Below, piece by piece: positions 1-9,545 of a stretch of DNA of 64,000 nt. The translations under genes and the position numbers were made by a program. This DNA comes from Lachnospiraceae bacterium (GTDB lineage: Bacteria > Bacillota > Clostridia > Lachnospirales > Lachnospiraceae): the NCBI GenBank assembly GCA_017469935.1, contig JAFUFL010000066.1, positions 36,330-100,329 on the forward strand, written 5' to 3'. Each line of letters begins with the position of its first letter. Positions within the stretch are counted from its first letter, which is position 1. The notes under the pieces are model-generated. The model saw only the letters and a list, made by a program, of their open reading frames with translations, was not told the origin of the DNA and searched no databases.

Positions 1-2533
1 ACAGATAATCGTAGCCGAGGATCACGCGCAGGACTCTGAGGGCCCCTGTATAGGCGAATCCTCTGCTGCCAAAGCTTCCCGCTCTGCAGACATACTGCAC
101 CTGTCCGGCGGTGGTAAAGCCTTCTTTGACCTTCACGGGCGTCAGGCTGTAAGCTGCGCCGTACTGCGAGAGGTCCTCCTCCGCAGTCCTTCCCGCAGGA
201 AGCGCCGCTGCCAGGGACGCCGTCTCGGCGGTAATCTGCGCGATGCTCTCCTCGTCCGCCGTGCAGTCCGTCATCAGGTGGTCCGCCCGGAAGATGTACT
301 GCGTCATCTCTTCGAGAATCGCGATCAGCTCATCCGCCTCTCCTTTTTCAAGAAGTCCGCAGACCTCATCCAGCTTGTGATAAGCTTCCAGACCGTTCAC
401 ATAGTCCATGATGAGCGAAGTCTCGGAGAATCCGGCCGACGCCCTGACCAGGGCGGTCGCGTGTCCGGAGGAAGGAAGGTCCGCGCGCATGGCGGCTCTC
501 TCCTCTTCGAGCACTTCCAGAATGCGGGCCTTGCTGTCCCACTTTGTCGCCGTAATGATCTCCTTCACGAGCCGGAAGGCATGGGCCAGATTGCTGTGCA
601 GGACTTTGCTCGTTACTTCTACGGTCAGTCTGTATTTTGACGGGTCCGCGTTCTGCGTGTAGGCGCTGATAGTGGCTCCGATCCCGCCGGTGTAGATGTT
701 GGTCTCCTGATCCAGCTGCGCGTAAGTGAAATTCTCCGTATCAAGAACGCCCAGGAGCGTCTTGAGGATTCCCAGATAGGGGAAGAACTTCTGCGGAAGC
801 TTTGAAACGTCGAACATAAAGGTCAGGTAATCGATTCCCGACGTATTAAGAGGGTGCGCGATCACCGGCGTCTCAAGTCGTCTGTCTCCTCCGAGCACTG
901 CGTGCGCCGTCTCGACTTTATTGACGAAAGGCTTGACCTCCCTGCTCAGGTCCTCCCTGCTCAGCATGGGGATCTTCTCCAGGTCTTCCTTGCTGTCCGG
1001 CGTCTCCTGCCACTTTCTCAGAGCTGTCAGTTCGTCGACGATCTTCTGCCGCTCCTCTTTTGTCAGGCTCTGCGCGTAGTTCTCCAACTTCTGCCGCAGC
1101 TGCTCACCCATCTTCTCCGTCAGTCCCACCTCGGGCGTCATCACTACGATCGCCTTGTGGGGGTTTTCCAGGAAGTGCTTTCGGATCAGCGCTTCAAAAT
1201 ATCCCTTGTCCATCTTCTCTCTCAGGGAAGCGAAGGCCTCTCCGAGCTCGAGGTTGATAAAGGGAGTCGCGTCGTCGTACAGCCATGTATCCAAGGCGCC
1301 CAGTCCGTAGACCAGTCCCTTGGGATAGAAGCCGTAATTGGCCTCTCTGTACTTGAACTCAAAGCGGTTGATGCTGGCAAGAAGCGCGCGCTGGTCCAGT
1401 CCCTCGTCGGCGATCTTTCTCAGCGTCTCCTCGATGGTTGCGATAAACTCTTCTTTCTTCTCGGGATCCGTGTATTTGGCCGTCACCGTGTAGCTGGGCT
1501 GGCGGATACCGAGTTCCAGAAGGGAGTAAACTTCTTCTCCGATTCCCTTGTCTCTGAGCGCTTTTTTGACCGGGGCGCCTTCCGCGTCGCAGAGCATGTA
1601 GTCGATGACCTTGAAGGCCAGGTCCAGCTCCGTATCCAGTCCGTCGGGCGCCAGGGCGACGTTCCAGGTCAGGTAGCTGCGCCCCTGCATTTCCTCCTCG
1701 GACTGCACGGAGTAGTGCTCCAGAGCCTCGGCCGGCTTCTCGAAAGGCGGCTCAAAGCCGATCTCCGAGTCGATCTCCAGCCTGTCAAAGTGCGACAGAT
1801 AGGCCTCGTCCAGATAGGTCAGCCTCTCCTCCATATCCATGTCGCCGTACAGGTAGATATAGCTGTTGGACGGATGATAATACCTTCTGTGGAAGTCCAG
1901 ATAGGCCTCATAAGTCAGGTCCGGAATATAGACCGGGTCGCCGCCGGACTCCACGGCATAAGTTGTGTGCGGATAGAGCGCACTGTAAATACTGCGCGCC
2001 AAAACATCGTCCGCCGAAGAGAGCGCCCCCTTCATCTCGTTGTAGACGACGCCGTTCACCGTGATGGGGCTGTCCGCGTCCTCCGCTTCGTAGTGCCAGC
2101 CCTCCTGGCGGAATATATTCTGCTCTTTATAGATATTGGGATAGAACACCGCGTCCAGATACACGTGCATCAGATTCTTGAAATCCGTGTCATTGCAGCT
2201 GGCCACCGGATACACCGTCTTGTCCGGATAGGTCATGGCGTTCAGGAAAGTGTTCAGGGATCCCTTCACAAGTTCCACAAAGGGATCCTTGACCGGGAAG
2301 TCTCTCGATCCGCACAGCACGGTGTGCTCAATGATATGCGCCACGCCGGTCGAATCTTCCGGGGGCGTTCGAAATGCGATATAGAAAACTTTGTTATCAT
2401 CTTCTGAGGGAAGAAGGGCCACTCTGGCGCCCGTCTTTTTGTGTCTCAGAAGAAGGCTGTCACAGCCGGTGTCCTTCAGGTACTGGTGCTGAAGGAGTTC
2501 ATATTTGTCAAGAATTTTCTTACTGACGTCCAT
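1..2533 (-). CDS. M16C family zinc metallopeptidase (PreP/Cym1-like), 3' end outside the window
   Basis: The reading frame starts with ATG at 2533 (GAGG just upstream) and stays open to the window edge, giving about 844 residues. Family members are usually near 970 residues, so roughly the last 120 are missing. The inverted zinc motif HxxEH (HIIEH) is at residues 66-70 in the context STGVAHIIEHTVLCGS, and a Glu-rich helix follows about 75 residues later, as in M16 peptidases. The M16C-associated middle region follows. The family degrades oligopeptides inside a clamshell chamber, and bacterial members are presumed cytoplasmic. A TATAAT sequence at 2583-2588 may be its -10. The plus strand opposite carries a long open frame that is only a shadow. 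Confidence 0.88.
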   Translation of the reverse strand, partial: MDVSKKILDKYELLQHQYLKDTGCDSLLLRHKKTGARVALLPSEDDNKVFYIAFRTPPEDSTGVAHIIEHTVLCGSRDFPVKDPFVELVKGSLNTFLNAMTYPDKTVYPVASCNDTDFKNLMHVYLDAVFYPNIYKEQNIFRQEGWHYEAEDADSPITVNGVVYNEMKGALSSADDVLARSIYSALYPHTTYAVESGGDPVYIPDLTYEAYLDFHRRYYHPSNSYIYLYGDMDMEERLTYLDEAYLSHFDRLEIDSEIGFEPPFEKPAEALEHYSVQSEEEMQGRSYLTWNVALAPDGLDTELDLAFKVIDYMLCDAEGAPVKKALRDKGIGEEVYSLLELGIRQPSYTVTAKYTDPEKKEEFIATIEETLRKIADEGLDQRALLASINRFEFKYREANYGFYPKGLVYGLGALDTWLYDDATPFINLELGEAFASLREKMDKGYFEALIRKHFLENPHKAIVVMTPEVGLTEKMGEQLRQKLENYAQSLTKEERQKIVDELTALRKWQETPDSKEDLEKIPMLSREDLSREVKPFVNKVETAHAVLGGDRRLETPVIAHPLNTSGIDYLTFMFDVSKLPQKFFPYLGILKTLLGVLDTENFTYAQLDQETNIYTGGIGATISAYTQNADPSKYRLTVEVTSKVLHSNLAHAFRLVKEIITATKWDSKARILEVLEEERAAMRADLPSSGHATALVRASAGFSETSLIMDYVNGLEAYHKLDEVCGLLEKGEADELIAILEEMTQYIFRADHLMTDCTADEESIAQITAETASLAAALPAGRTAEEDLSQYGAAYSLTPVKVKEGFTTAGQVQYVCRAGSFGSRGFAYTGALRVLRVILGYDYL

Positions 2534-2660
2534 AAAATCCTCACTGATCTACTGATTATTTGCCACTGTGTTCATATTTGCTATTATATAGCTTTCTTAT
2601 CAAAAAGATAGAGCGGATTTTGCGAGTGCCGGCCGCAAGCGGCGCAAAGTTTGCAGACAT

Positions 2661-2704
2661 AAAACAGCTCGGACTTATGCTTCCCACATAAGTCCGAGCT
2701 GTTT
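2661..2704 (-). terminator. Rho-independent terminator of tmRNA
   Basis: Perfect 18-bp inverted repeat (arms 2662-2679 and 2687-2704, 7-nt loop) directly after the 3' end of tmRNA on the minus strand. It ends in a short run of T (complement of 2661-2664). The T-run is short but the stem is very strong. Confidence 0.8.
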
Positions 2705-2709
2705 ATGAG

Positions 2710-3075
2710 TGGACCTGGCGGTAGTCGAAACCGCGTCCGAATCAAACTCGCAAAGCCTTCTACATGCTTATTCTGCTTTCTTACCTCAGCAGCCAGATAG
2801 CGGACGAACTGTTGCTGCTTGGTCTGGTAATAATCTTAATCAGGCTTCTTAACAGCTTGGTTTACCTGATGCAAGTGCCTCTTTTTAAGCCATAAGAGTA
2901 CGGCGCTTATATCCTATGACCTTGGCCGGATTAAATCCGGGGAGCCTTATAACTCAGGCTGCCTGAAGTTCAACGTTATTAGCGTTTATTTTTTTGGCTG
3001 TTTTTTTCGCAGGCTCAGCCGTCTGCGGCATGCTTCTCTTAACTACATCTAACCCGTCGAAACCATTACAGGCCC
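2710..3075 (-). ncRNA. ssrA: tmRNA (transfer-messenger RNA)
   Basis: Rescues stalled ribosomes together with SmpB, encoded just upstream. The 5' end GGGCCUG (3075-3069) pairs over 7 bp with CAGGUCC (2717-2711) to form the acceptor stem. The 5' T-loop-like segment UUUCGACGGG and the 3' T-arm GGUUUCGACUACC are present. The tag frame ends with TGA at 2956-2954. Reading back from it gives a tag near AKKINANNVELQAA (about 2998-2957), with the exact resume codon uncertain. The tag keeps the terminal Ala-Ala but has Gln before it rather than the usual Leu-Ala-Ala. After discriminator A (2710) the genome reads CTC, so the CCA end must be added after transcription. It has its own promoter and terminator. 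Confidence 0.93.
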
Positions 3076-3087
3076 GTGTTCTTTACT

Positions 3088-3116
3088 ATTATATACGTGA
3101 CAAATTATATTTTCAA
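3088..3116 (-). promoter_or_regulatory. Promoter of tmRNA
   Basis: -35 TTGAAA (3116-3111), 17-bp spacer, -10 TATAAT (3093-3088), ending 12 bp before the mature tmRNA 5' end. It lies between smpB and ssrA, so tmRNA can be made independently of the smpB transcript. Confidence 0.82.
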
Positions 3117-3129
3117 CTAAACTATTAGT

Positions 3130-3603
3130 TTAAATCTTAATCTGACTGTTCCTGAAATCTCTCTCCGTCTCCCGCTTCATGGCCTTCTTCCTGAGGTCAT
3201 CTCTCTTGTCGTAGAGCTTTTTGCCGCGGGCGAGGCCGATCTCTATTTTGACCCGGCCGTTTTTAAAGTAGACCTGCAAGGGCATGATGGTGTAACCCTT
3301 TGCCTGCACCTGGCCCGCCAGCTTCATGATTTCTCTCTTGTGCAGGAGCAGGCGCCTTTTCCTGAGAGGCTCGCGGTTGAAGATGTTGCCCTTCTCGTAG
3401 GGGCTGATATTCATGCCCTCTATGAAAGCCTCACCGCGATCGATGTTGACAAAGGCCTCTTTGATGCTGCACTTGCCCAGGCGAATGGATTTGACCTCGG
3501 TGCCGAACAGCTCGATCCCCGCCTCATACTTTTCTTCTATAAAATAGTCGTGGTAGGCTTTCTTGTTGTTTGCCACCAGCTTGATCGCATCTTTTCCGCT
3601 CAT
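3130..3603 (-). CDS. smpB: SsrA-binding protein SmpB
   Basis: 157 residues, the usual family length. SmpB binds the tRNA-like domain of tmRNA and places it in the A site of stalled ribosomes. Recognisable segments are NKKAYHDYFIEEKYEAGIEL at the N-terminus, the GTEVKSIR strand, the MHISPY-like motif (NISPYEKGN), and the basic C-terminal tail (KKLYDKRDDLRKKAMKRE) that enters the mRNA channel. The start codon overlaps the rnr stop by 4 bp, indicating translational coupling. The order rnr-smpB-ssrA is the standard Firmicute trans-translation cluster; RNase R degrades the nonstop mRNA. Confidence 0.97.
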   Translation of the reverse strand: MSGKDAIKLVANNKKAYHDYFIEEKYEAGIELFGTEVKSIRLGKCSIKEAFVNIDRGEAFIEGMNISPYEKGNIFNREPLRKRRLLLHKREIMKLAGQVQAKGYTIMPLQVYFKNGRVKIEIGLARGKKLYDKRDDLRKKAMKRETERDFRNSQIKI

Positions 3604-5888
3604 TTTCTTCCCTTTCTGCCTTTTCCCTTCTTACTGCTCATGTGCCTGCCGGCCTTACCGGATAGCACCCTGCCTGTGCGGTCCATAAAAGGACTTTTTT
3701 TGCGGGATTTGCTGTTCTTATTCTCCCGGTCACGATTCTCGCTGTGCGCAGCGTCTGACGGATCGGAAGAGATCTGCTCTCTCCCTGCTTCCGTCCCCTC
3801 AAAGGGCATGAAATCCACCGTTCTCCTCGCACAGTCCGCTCCCGCGACCCTGACCTTCATCTCCTGGCCGAGCATATAGGTCTTTCCCGTCCGCTCACCT
3901 ACCAGTATATACTTTTTTTCGTCATAATAGTAGAAATCATCTGTCAAGTCGCTGATTCGGATCATTCCTTCGACCGTGTCGGGCAGTTCCACGTAGATGC
4001 CCCAGCCGGTCACGCCGGATATGGTTCCCGTGTACGTCTCGCCGGTCTTCTCTTCCATGTACTGCGCTTTCTTGAGCTTGACGGTCTCGCGCTCCGCTTC
4101 CGCTGCGCGCTGCTCCATGGCCGAGCTCCTCGCCGCGGCCTCGGGCAGGTAAAGATTTAACCTGTCGACCGTCCTCTCATCCATTTCCCCTCGCAGCCAG
4201 TATTTGAGACCTCTGTGCACCAGAAGGTCGGGATACCTGCGAATGGGCGAAGTAAAGTGGCAGTAATAATTCAGGGCCAGCCCGAAATGCCCTTCGCACG
4301 CGGTGCCGTACTCCGCCTTCTGCATGCTGCGCAGGACGACTCTTGTCAGCATGGCTTCCTCGGGTCTGCCCTTCATCTTCTGCAGAAGGTGCCGGATCTG
4401 AGAGGGATGAACGTCGCTCTGTCCCGGTTTGAAAATATAGCCGAAGCCTTTTACCAGCTGCGCCAGCTCCTTCATTTTCTCAGCTGCCGGGACGCCGTGC
4501 ACGCGGTAGACGGCAGGGATCTCCAGGTAGGCGCAGTGCCTGGCCACCGTCTCGTTGGCCAGCAGCATGAAATCCTCAATGAGGTCCGTTGCGGCCGTTC
4601 TCTCCCGCAGGGAGATGTCGATCGGCCTGCCCGTCTCATCCAGAGTGATCTTCGCTTCCGGGAAATCGAAGTCAATGCTGCCGCGCTCTTCCCGCTTTCT
4701 CTTCAGAAGCGCTGCCAGCTTCTTCATCTTTCTGAGCATGGCCGCGATCTTTTTCGTCCTGCCCTTGGTCCCGCGGTAGCCCTGCCCGCTGAGTGACGCA
4801 GCGATCTCGCTCTCGTCGCCCTCCTCGTACAGGCGCATCACCCCGTTATAGGACAGGCGGGCATCCACGTGGAGGATCGATTCCGCGATCTCATAGTCGA
4901 TCACATCGCCGTTCTCATCAATCGTCATGAGGCAGCTCATGGCGAGCCTGTCCTCTCCCGCATTAAGGGAGCAGATTCCGTTGGAGAGCTTTCGGGGCAG
5001 CATCGGGATCACGCGGTCTGCCAGATAGACGCTGGTGCCTCTTCGGAATGCCTCTCTGTCCAGGGCGGAACCTTCCGTCACATACTCCGCCACGTCCGCG
5101 ATGTGGACGCCCAGCTTCCAGAGCTTTCCCTCTTTGACAAGAGAAATGGCGTCGTCGATGTCCTTGGTGTCTTCTCCGTCAATGGTGACGGTGGGAAGAG
5201 CTCTCAGGTCTTTCCTGTTTTGGCCTTTTATTTTGTCGCTCTCAGTATCGACGCGGTCCGGAAGCATCCCGGCCTCATCCATCACTTCCTGTGGGAACTC
5301 CGTCGGGATGTCAAAGCCCTTTACCAGCGAGAGTATGTCCACGCCCGGATCTGTCACGTGTCCCAGGATTTCCGAGACGGAACCGACGGGATTGGCGCCG
5401 TTTCCGCTGTAGACCGAGATCTGTGCGACCACTTTGTGTCCCTCGAGAGCGTCCCCTTTCCCCTCTGTCAAAATATCGACGTCAAAGGGAATCTTCGTAT
5501 TATCCGGGGTCACATACCCGCTTATGCTGAGTGTGACCATCCTGCCGATCTGCCTGCCGCCCACCTTTATGGCTTCCTTGAGGTAGGTCTGCTGCGCCGG
5601 TCTTCGCAGTGCATGGAAGGTGCCGACGACCTTCGTAATGCCGTGCTCGACGATCCTGACCACTTCCGCTTCGGCCCGGCGTCCGTGCCCGTTATCTCCG
5701 TGTCCGCTCTCGTCCATGCTGCCCTTTGTGATCCTTACCTCTACCACGTCTCCGTATACGGCTCCTCCCGTGCATCCCTGCGGGATGAAAAGATCTCTCT
5801 CGAATCCCTCTACGGTGACAAAGCCGAATCCTCTGGCGTTGCTGTCAAATTTTCCTGTGTAGATCTGTTCTTTCCTGTTTTTACTCAT
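3600..5888 (-). CDS. rnr: Ribonuclease R, 3'-5' exoribonuclease
   Basis: 762 residues. Domain order is cold-shock domains (residues 10 to about 200), the RNB catalytic domain, an S1 domain near 625-705, and a long Lys/Arg/Ser-rich tail. The RNB signature with its metal-binding aspartates is visible as DGEDTKDIDDAISL, followed by HIADVAEYV and the DLIEDFMLLAN region. It degrades structured RNA and acts on tmRNA-tagged messages. The ATG at 5888 follows AAAGGAGA at good spacing. It overlaps smpB by 4 bp and lies downstream of secG. Confidence 0.97.
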   Translation of the reverse strand: MSKNRKEQIYTGKFDSNARGFGFVTVEGFERDLFIPQGCTGGAVYGDVVEVRITKGSMDESGHGDNGHGRRAEAEVVRIVEHGITKVVGTFHALRRPAQQTYLKEAIKVGGRQIGRMVTLSISGYVTPDNTKIPFDVDILTEGKGDALEGHKVVAQISVYSGNGANPVGSVSEILGHVTDPGVDILSLVKGFDIPTEFPQEVMDEAGMLPDRVDTESDKIKGQNRKDLRALPTVTIDGEDTKDIDDAISLVKEGKLWKLGVHIADVAEYVTEGSALDREAFRRGTSVYLADRVIPMLPRKLSNGICSLNAGEDRLAMSCLMTIDENGDVIDYEIAESILHVDARLSYNGVMRLYEEGDESEIAASLSGQGYRGTKGRTKKIAAMLRKMKKLAALLKRKREERGSIDFDFPEAKITLDETGRPIDISLRERTAATDLIEDFMLLANETVARHCAYLEIPAVYRVHGVPAAEKMKELAQLVKGFGYIFKPGQSDVHPSQIRHLLQKMKGRPEEAMLTRVVLRSMQKAEYGTACEGHFGLALNYYCHFTSPIRRYPDLLVHRGLKYWLRGEMDERTVDRLNLYLPEAAARSSAMEQRAAEAERETVKLKKAQYMEEKTGETYTGTISGVTGWGIYVELPDTVEGMIRISDLTDDFYYYDEKKYILVGERTGKTYMLGQEMKVRVAGADCARRTVDFMPFEGTEAGREQISSDPSDAAHSENRDRENKNSKSRKKSPFMDRTGRVLSGKAGRHMSSKKGKGRKGRK

Positions 5889-5942
5889 ATTCTCCTTTAT
5901 AGTAAGGCGGCATCCTGTCTGCGCATGGCATTCTTGTGCAAT

Positions 5943-5978
5943 GAGAAAGGCACCCCCGCTTTCATTCGCAGGAGTGCC
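5943..5978 (-). terminator. Terminator-like hairpin after secG
   Basis: On the minus strand an 11-bp stem with two G-U pairs (arms 5978-5968 and 5959-5949), an 8-nt loop, and then TTTCTC. It lies between secG and rnr, so it probably attenuates rather than fully separates the two. Confidence 0.5.
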
Positions 5979-6024
5979 GATGATTACAAACAGTTCAGCT
6001 GCCGGTCCGCTTGCGCAAGGGACC

Positions 6025-6264
6025 TCAGAACAGCTGCATATTCAGAAGGATTGCCAGGATAAAGAAGGCAATGACCAGTCCGGTAGTGAATTTCTCAAGA
6101 AATCCTTCCATGGAGCGTCCCTTGTTCTTTCCCCAGTATGTCTCAGCTGCGCCGCTGATCGCGCCCAGTCCCTGAGATCTTCCTTCCTGCATAAGGATGA
6201 TTACCGTCATCACAATACTCACTGCTATAATTGCAATCGTCAAAATCCAGCGAAAAGCACTCAT
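6025..6264 (-). CDS. secG: Preprotein translocase subunit SecG
   Basis: 79 residues, two hydrophobic segments (about 8-27 and 57-76) joined by the conserved SecG stretch LMQEGRSQGLGAISGAAETYWGKN. SecG is the non-essential partner of SecYE in the plasma membrane. I chose ATG at 6264 because AAGGTGG lies 8 nt upstream; the longer frame would need a GTG at 6276 with almost no spacing. Its place upstream of rnr-smpB-ssrA is typical of Firmicutes. Confidence 0.93.
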   Translation of the reverse strand: MSAFRWILTIAIIAVSIVMTVIILMQEGRSQGLGAISGAAETYWGKNKGRSMEGFLEKFTTGLVIAFFILAILLNMQLF

Positions 6265-6407
6265 CTTCCATACCACCTTGTCAGAAACGATTTATTATCC
6301 ATGGCCCGCCCTGCGGGCTGTTATAGAAAAGCGCACTCTAATCCATGCGCCAAACATTGTTATACTATCACTTCCAAAAGCCAAAATCAAGCCTGTTTAC
6401 GCTTTTC

Positions 6408-7952
6408 TCACTCGAAATAGGCGTCAAAGATCTGTCCTGCCACCGGAACGGCGTAGCTGGAGCCCATTCCTTTTCCCTCGATCAGTACCGTCACACAGAT
6501 CTCCGGATCACTCGCGGGCGCAAATCCCGTGAACCAGGCATGGGAGCTCTTGTTGTTGTCGAACTCCGCGCTTCCCGTCTTTCCGGCCGGTTCGTAGTCT
6601 CTTTCTTTAAGTGAGCTTGCCGTTCCATCCGTAACTACGGAGCGCATCAGCTGCACCATCTGCGCGGCAACTTCCTCGGACATGAGGGAGCCGTATACTT
6701 CATTATTATAGATCCTGAGGGTGCGTCCCTTGGCGTCATGCAGTTCATCCGCCAGATGAGGCTTCATCAAAACGCCGCCGTTTGCCGCTGCCGCCGTGAT
6801 CATGTTGAGATGGAGCGGCGTCATGGCGGTGGTTCCCTGTCCGATGGACATCTGCATGATTCCCTCCGTGGAGAGCGTATCGGGCATGTTTATGGAACTG
6901 CGTACATAAGGAAGATCATAAGGGAGTTTGCTGTTAAACAGCAGAGACCGCAATGTTTCCGTCATTGAGTCGGTGCTGATCATGTTGACTCCTATGTTGG
7001 CAAAAGAGGAGTTGCACGAATGTGCAAACGACTCTTTCAGGTTGACCTTGCCGTGAACTTCGTAGTCGTAGCAGTGAATGGACTCTCCGCTCTGCTCGAA
7101 CACGCCGCTGCACTCGAAGCTGTACTCGTCTGCGGCCTCCGGGTATTCCTTAAGGAGATCGATGCAGTCTACGATCTTAAATGTGGATCCCGGCGGATAC
7201 AGTCCCTGCGTAACTCTGTTGAGCAGGGTTCCGGACTCGTTATCGGCAAGCAGGGAATCCCAGTTTTCCTCGATGTAATTAGGATCGAAATCCGGCTTGG
7301 AGACCATTGCCAGGATCCGTCCCGTCTTCACCTCCGTCACGATCACCGCCCCTTCGTAGCCTTCCATGGCTTCATAGCAGGCTTTCTGGATCTCAGGGTC
7401 AAGCGTTGTGATCAGGTTGTTGCCGGGATAGAGCCTGTCAACCGCATTTTCCTTGTTGTCATACCGGACTTTTTCCGACAGCGGAAGGTCGGAATGCAGA
7501 AGATCGTACTTGAAATACTCTTCAAGACCGCTTCCTCCCAGCAGGGAGTAGCCCACCACATGGGCGTACATACTTCCAAACGGGTAACTTCGGATCTGAA
7601 CGATATTGCCGCTGTCATCCATATCCGTCTGCGTGGAGGCCAAAAGAGTCTCCGCATCCGAGGCGTAAATGCCGCCCCTTCGGTTTCTCATCGCCAGCAG
7701 CTCGTCCCTGTGATTGTAGTCATTGTCGAAGAGCTCGACTTTGTTTTCGACCGCCGTCTGCGTGAAATAAAAGCACATCCAGCCGAACAGCATTGCAAAC
7801 AGGACCGCAAAAGAGAACATCTGCCTTCTGGCCGTCTTTTTCTCCTTTTCGAGCCTTTCCAGCGCGGGAGCTGCGGTGAACATTCCCTGGGAAGGATTAT
7901 AGTCCTGCTCCGGCTGCGGTGGAGGGTTGTTCTTTTTACGAAAAATAGACAT
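6408..7952 (-). CDS. Class B penicillin-binding protein (PbpA-like transpeptidase)
   Basis: 514 residues. One membrane anchor near residues 45-65, a short dimerisation region, then the transpeptidase domain. The three active-site motifs are visible: SxxK as STFK at 256-259, SxN as SCN near 313, and KTG as KTGSAE near 460. The compact size without PASTA domains resembles PbpA, which is encoded next to a RodA/FtsW glycosyltransferase in many Gram-positives. Here it starts 12 bp after the stop of such a gene. It cross-links peptidoglycan on the outer face of the membrane, and the pair probably forms one synthase. It is distinct from the dcw-cluster PBP at 58668-60701. Confidence 0.9.
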   Translation of the reverse strand: MSIFRKKNNPPPQPEQDYNPSQGMFTAAPALERLEKEKKTARRQMFSFAVLFAMLFGWMCFYFTQTAVENKVELFDNDYNHRDELLAMRNRRGGIYASDAETLLASTQTDMDDSGNIVQIRSYPFGSMYAHVVGYSLLGGSGLEEYFKYDLLHSDLPLSEKVRYDNKENAVDRLYPGNNLITTLDPEIQKACYEAMEGYEGAVIVTEVKTGRILAMVSKPDFDPNYIEENWDSLLADNESGTLLNRVTQGLYPPGSTFKIVDCIDLLKEYPEAADEYSFECSGVFEQSGESIHCYDYEVHGKVNLKESFAHSCNSSFANIGVNMISTDSMTETLRSLLFNSKLPYDLPYVRSSINMPDTLSTEGIMQMSIGQGTTAMTPLHLNMITAAAANGGVLMKPHLADELHDAKGRTLRIYNNEVYGSLMSEEVAAQMVQLMRSVVTDGTASSLKERDYEPAGKTGSAEFDNNKSSHAWFTGFAPASDPEICVTVLIEGKGMGSSYAVPVAGQIFDAYFE

Positions 7953-7964
7953 TGATTAACCCTT

Positions 7965-9461
7965 TCAGACATCAAAATGATTGGTGTTCTCATAGTCCCT
8001 GCCGGGATCGTAGATCGGAACGCCTTTGAAATCTCTGTAAAAGTCCTGGTCCCGGTCTCCCCCGCCGCCATAACTCTGTGTCTGTTCGCTGGATACGTTT
8101 CTGGCCCCGTAACCGCCGGCCGCCCCGGCGTGTTCCGCCTCATAGCGCTTCTCAAATCTCTCCATGCGCTCGTCCTGCAGCATAAAAATAGCTCCAATGG
8201 TGCTGAACAAGACAAACGTGGCCAGTACGCTGCTTCCTCCGTAACTGACCAGCGGCAGCGTCACTCCCGTAAGGGGAATGAACTTAACTTCCCCTCCGAT
8301 GGTCAGAAAAGCCTGGAAAATGAAAGCGATCGCCGCACCGAACGTATAAAGCCTGTAAAACTTACTGGAGTAGCTTCCGGCAAGCAAAAGGAAATCCGTA
8401 AAAATATTAAGGCACAGCAGGATCAGGCAGATTCCGAAAATAATGCCCATCTCCTCTATAATGGCTGCAAAAATAAAGTCCGATTCCACAAACGGAATGC
8501 TGGACGGCATTCCCTGCATCAGGCCGGCGCCGAACAGCCCTCCGAAGCTGATGGCAAAAAGCGCCTGTGTAATCTGGTACCCGCTGCCGTCAATGCTGCT
8601 CCAGGGATCCAGAAACACCTGCACGCGCACCCTGACATGGGCAAAAAGGAAATAACACAGGACAGCCGTGACCAGCCCGATCAGAACTCCTCCTAGCAGG
8701 ACCTCCCATTTTCCGGTAGACAGAAACAGGAGCGCCAGGTAGATCACAAAGAAGATGAGGGCGCTGCCGAGGTCTCTTGAGACTACAAGGATTCCGATAT
8801 GTACCAGTGCGGCCCCCGTCAGGAGTGCTATGTGCGACTTACTGTTCTCCTCGCACAGGGCGCTCGCCATGAAAAGGAGAAACAATATTTTGACAAATTC
8901 GCTGGGCTGAAAAGTCAGGCCCGCGATCGTAAAGCTCAGTTTTGATCCGTTTGTGATCGCCCCGAGAAGCAGAACCGCCGCGAGTGCTCCGATTCCCATG
9001 ATGCCGTAGAGATACGTCCCCTTGCGAAGAGCATCAAAATGACTGCGCAGGAGCGGAAACAGCAGCATGAAGAGCATGCCGGCCAGTGCAATGAGCAGCT
9101 GTTTCTGCGCCTTGTCGTGATTGATCCTCGAGATCATCACCAGTCCCGTGCTCAGCATCATCATGATATTGTTGACCATCAGCATATTGGCGCTCTTATA
9201 AAGAAACCTGTTAAGAAGCGCCGTTCCGATCACGATCACAAGCTGCAACAATCCGAATGTAAAGAGGTACTCATCCCCTGCTATGATTGCCATGGTGAGA
9301 TACGCATTGATCGTGAATACGCCTATGCAGAGCCGCTGCAGTGTCTCACAGGTGCGCCTCACATCCTTCCCGGAAGGAAGCGCCACGTAGGCGAGAAAGG
9401 TATAGAGTACCATGGATGCCGCGATCAGGTACTTGCTGTACGAGACTGCATATGCCTGCAT
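7965..9461 (-). CDS. FtsW/RodA/SpoVE (SEDS) family peptidoglycan glycosyltransferase
   Basis: 498 residues, about ten or eleven membrane segments. The SEDS signature is present: FQPSEFVKI, the RDLGSALIFF motif, and near the C-terminus PLTGVTLPLVSYGGSS. SEDS proteins polymerise lipid II with a class B PBP partner, which here is the next gene. The hydrophilic C-terminal tail of about 70 residues (Gly/Tyr/Arg/Asp-rich) is longer than usual. AAGGAGGTGA precedes the ATG. Motifs do not separate a RodA role from an FtsW role; the pairing with a short PBP favours RodA-like. Confidence 0.9.
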   Translation of the reverse strand: MQAYAVSYSKYLIAASMVLYTFLAYVALPSGKDVRRTCETLQRLCIGVFTINAYLTMAIIAGDEYLFTFGLLQLVIVIGTALLNRFLYKSANMLMVNNIMMMLSTGLVMISRINHDKAQKQLLIALAGMLFMLLFPLLRSHFDALRKGTYLYGIMGIGALAAVLLLGAITNGSKLSFTIAGLTFQPSEFVKILFLLFMASALCEENSKSHIALLTGAALVHIGILVVSRDLGSALIFFVIYLALLFLSTGKWEVLLGGVLIGLVTAVLCYFLFAHVRVRVQVFLDPWSSIDGSGYQITQALFAISFGGLFGAGLMQGMPSSIPFVESDFIFAAIIEEMGIIFGICLILLCLNIFTDFLLLAGSYSSKFYRLYTFGAAIAFIFQAFLTIGGEVKFIPLTGVTLPLVSYGGSSVLATFVLFSTIGAIFMLQDERMERFEKRYEAEHAGAAGGYGARNVSSEQTQSYGGGGDRDQDFYRDFKGVPIYDPGRDYENTNHFDV

Positions 9462-9500
9462 TCATTCACCTCCTTTTTTTGATATCACTCCTGATATCGG

Positions 9501-9521
9501 TAAAGGTTCGCTCCGCGAACC
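9501..9521 (-). terminator. Short hairpin after the U32 gene
   Basis: 7-bp perfect stem (9505-9511 with 9515-9521, 3-nt loop), followed on the minus strand by TTTA. A weak terminator candidate in the 84-bp gap between the U32 gene and the SEDS gene. The gap also holds two GATATC palindromes. Confidence 0.4.
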
Positions 9522-9545
9522 GTCTGCGGCGGAAGATTTCCCGGC

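Noticed and set aside
854-2407. 517-residue plus-strand open frame
   Set aside because: It lies wholly antisense to the M16C peptidase, which has the HxxEH motif. The plus-strand translation has no recognisable family and no ribosome site.
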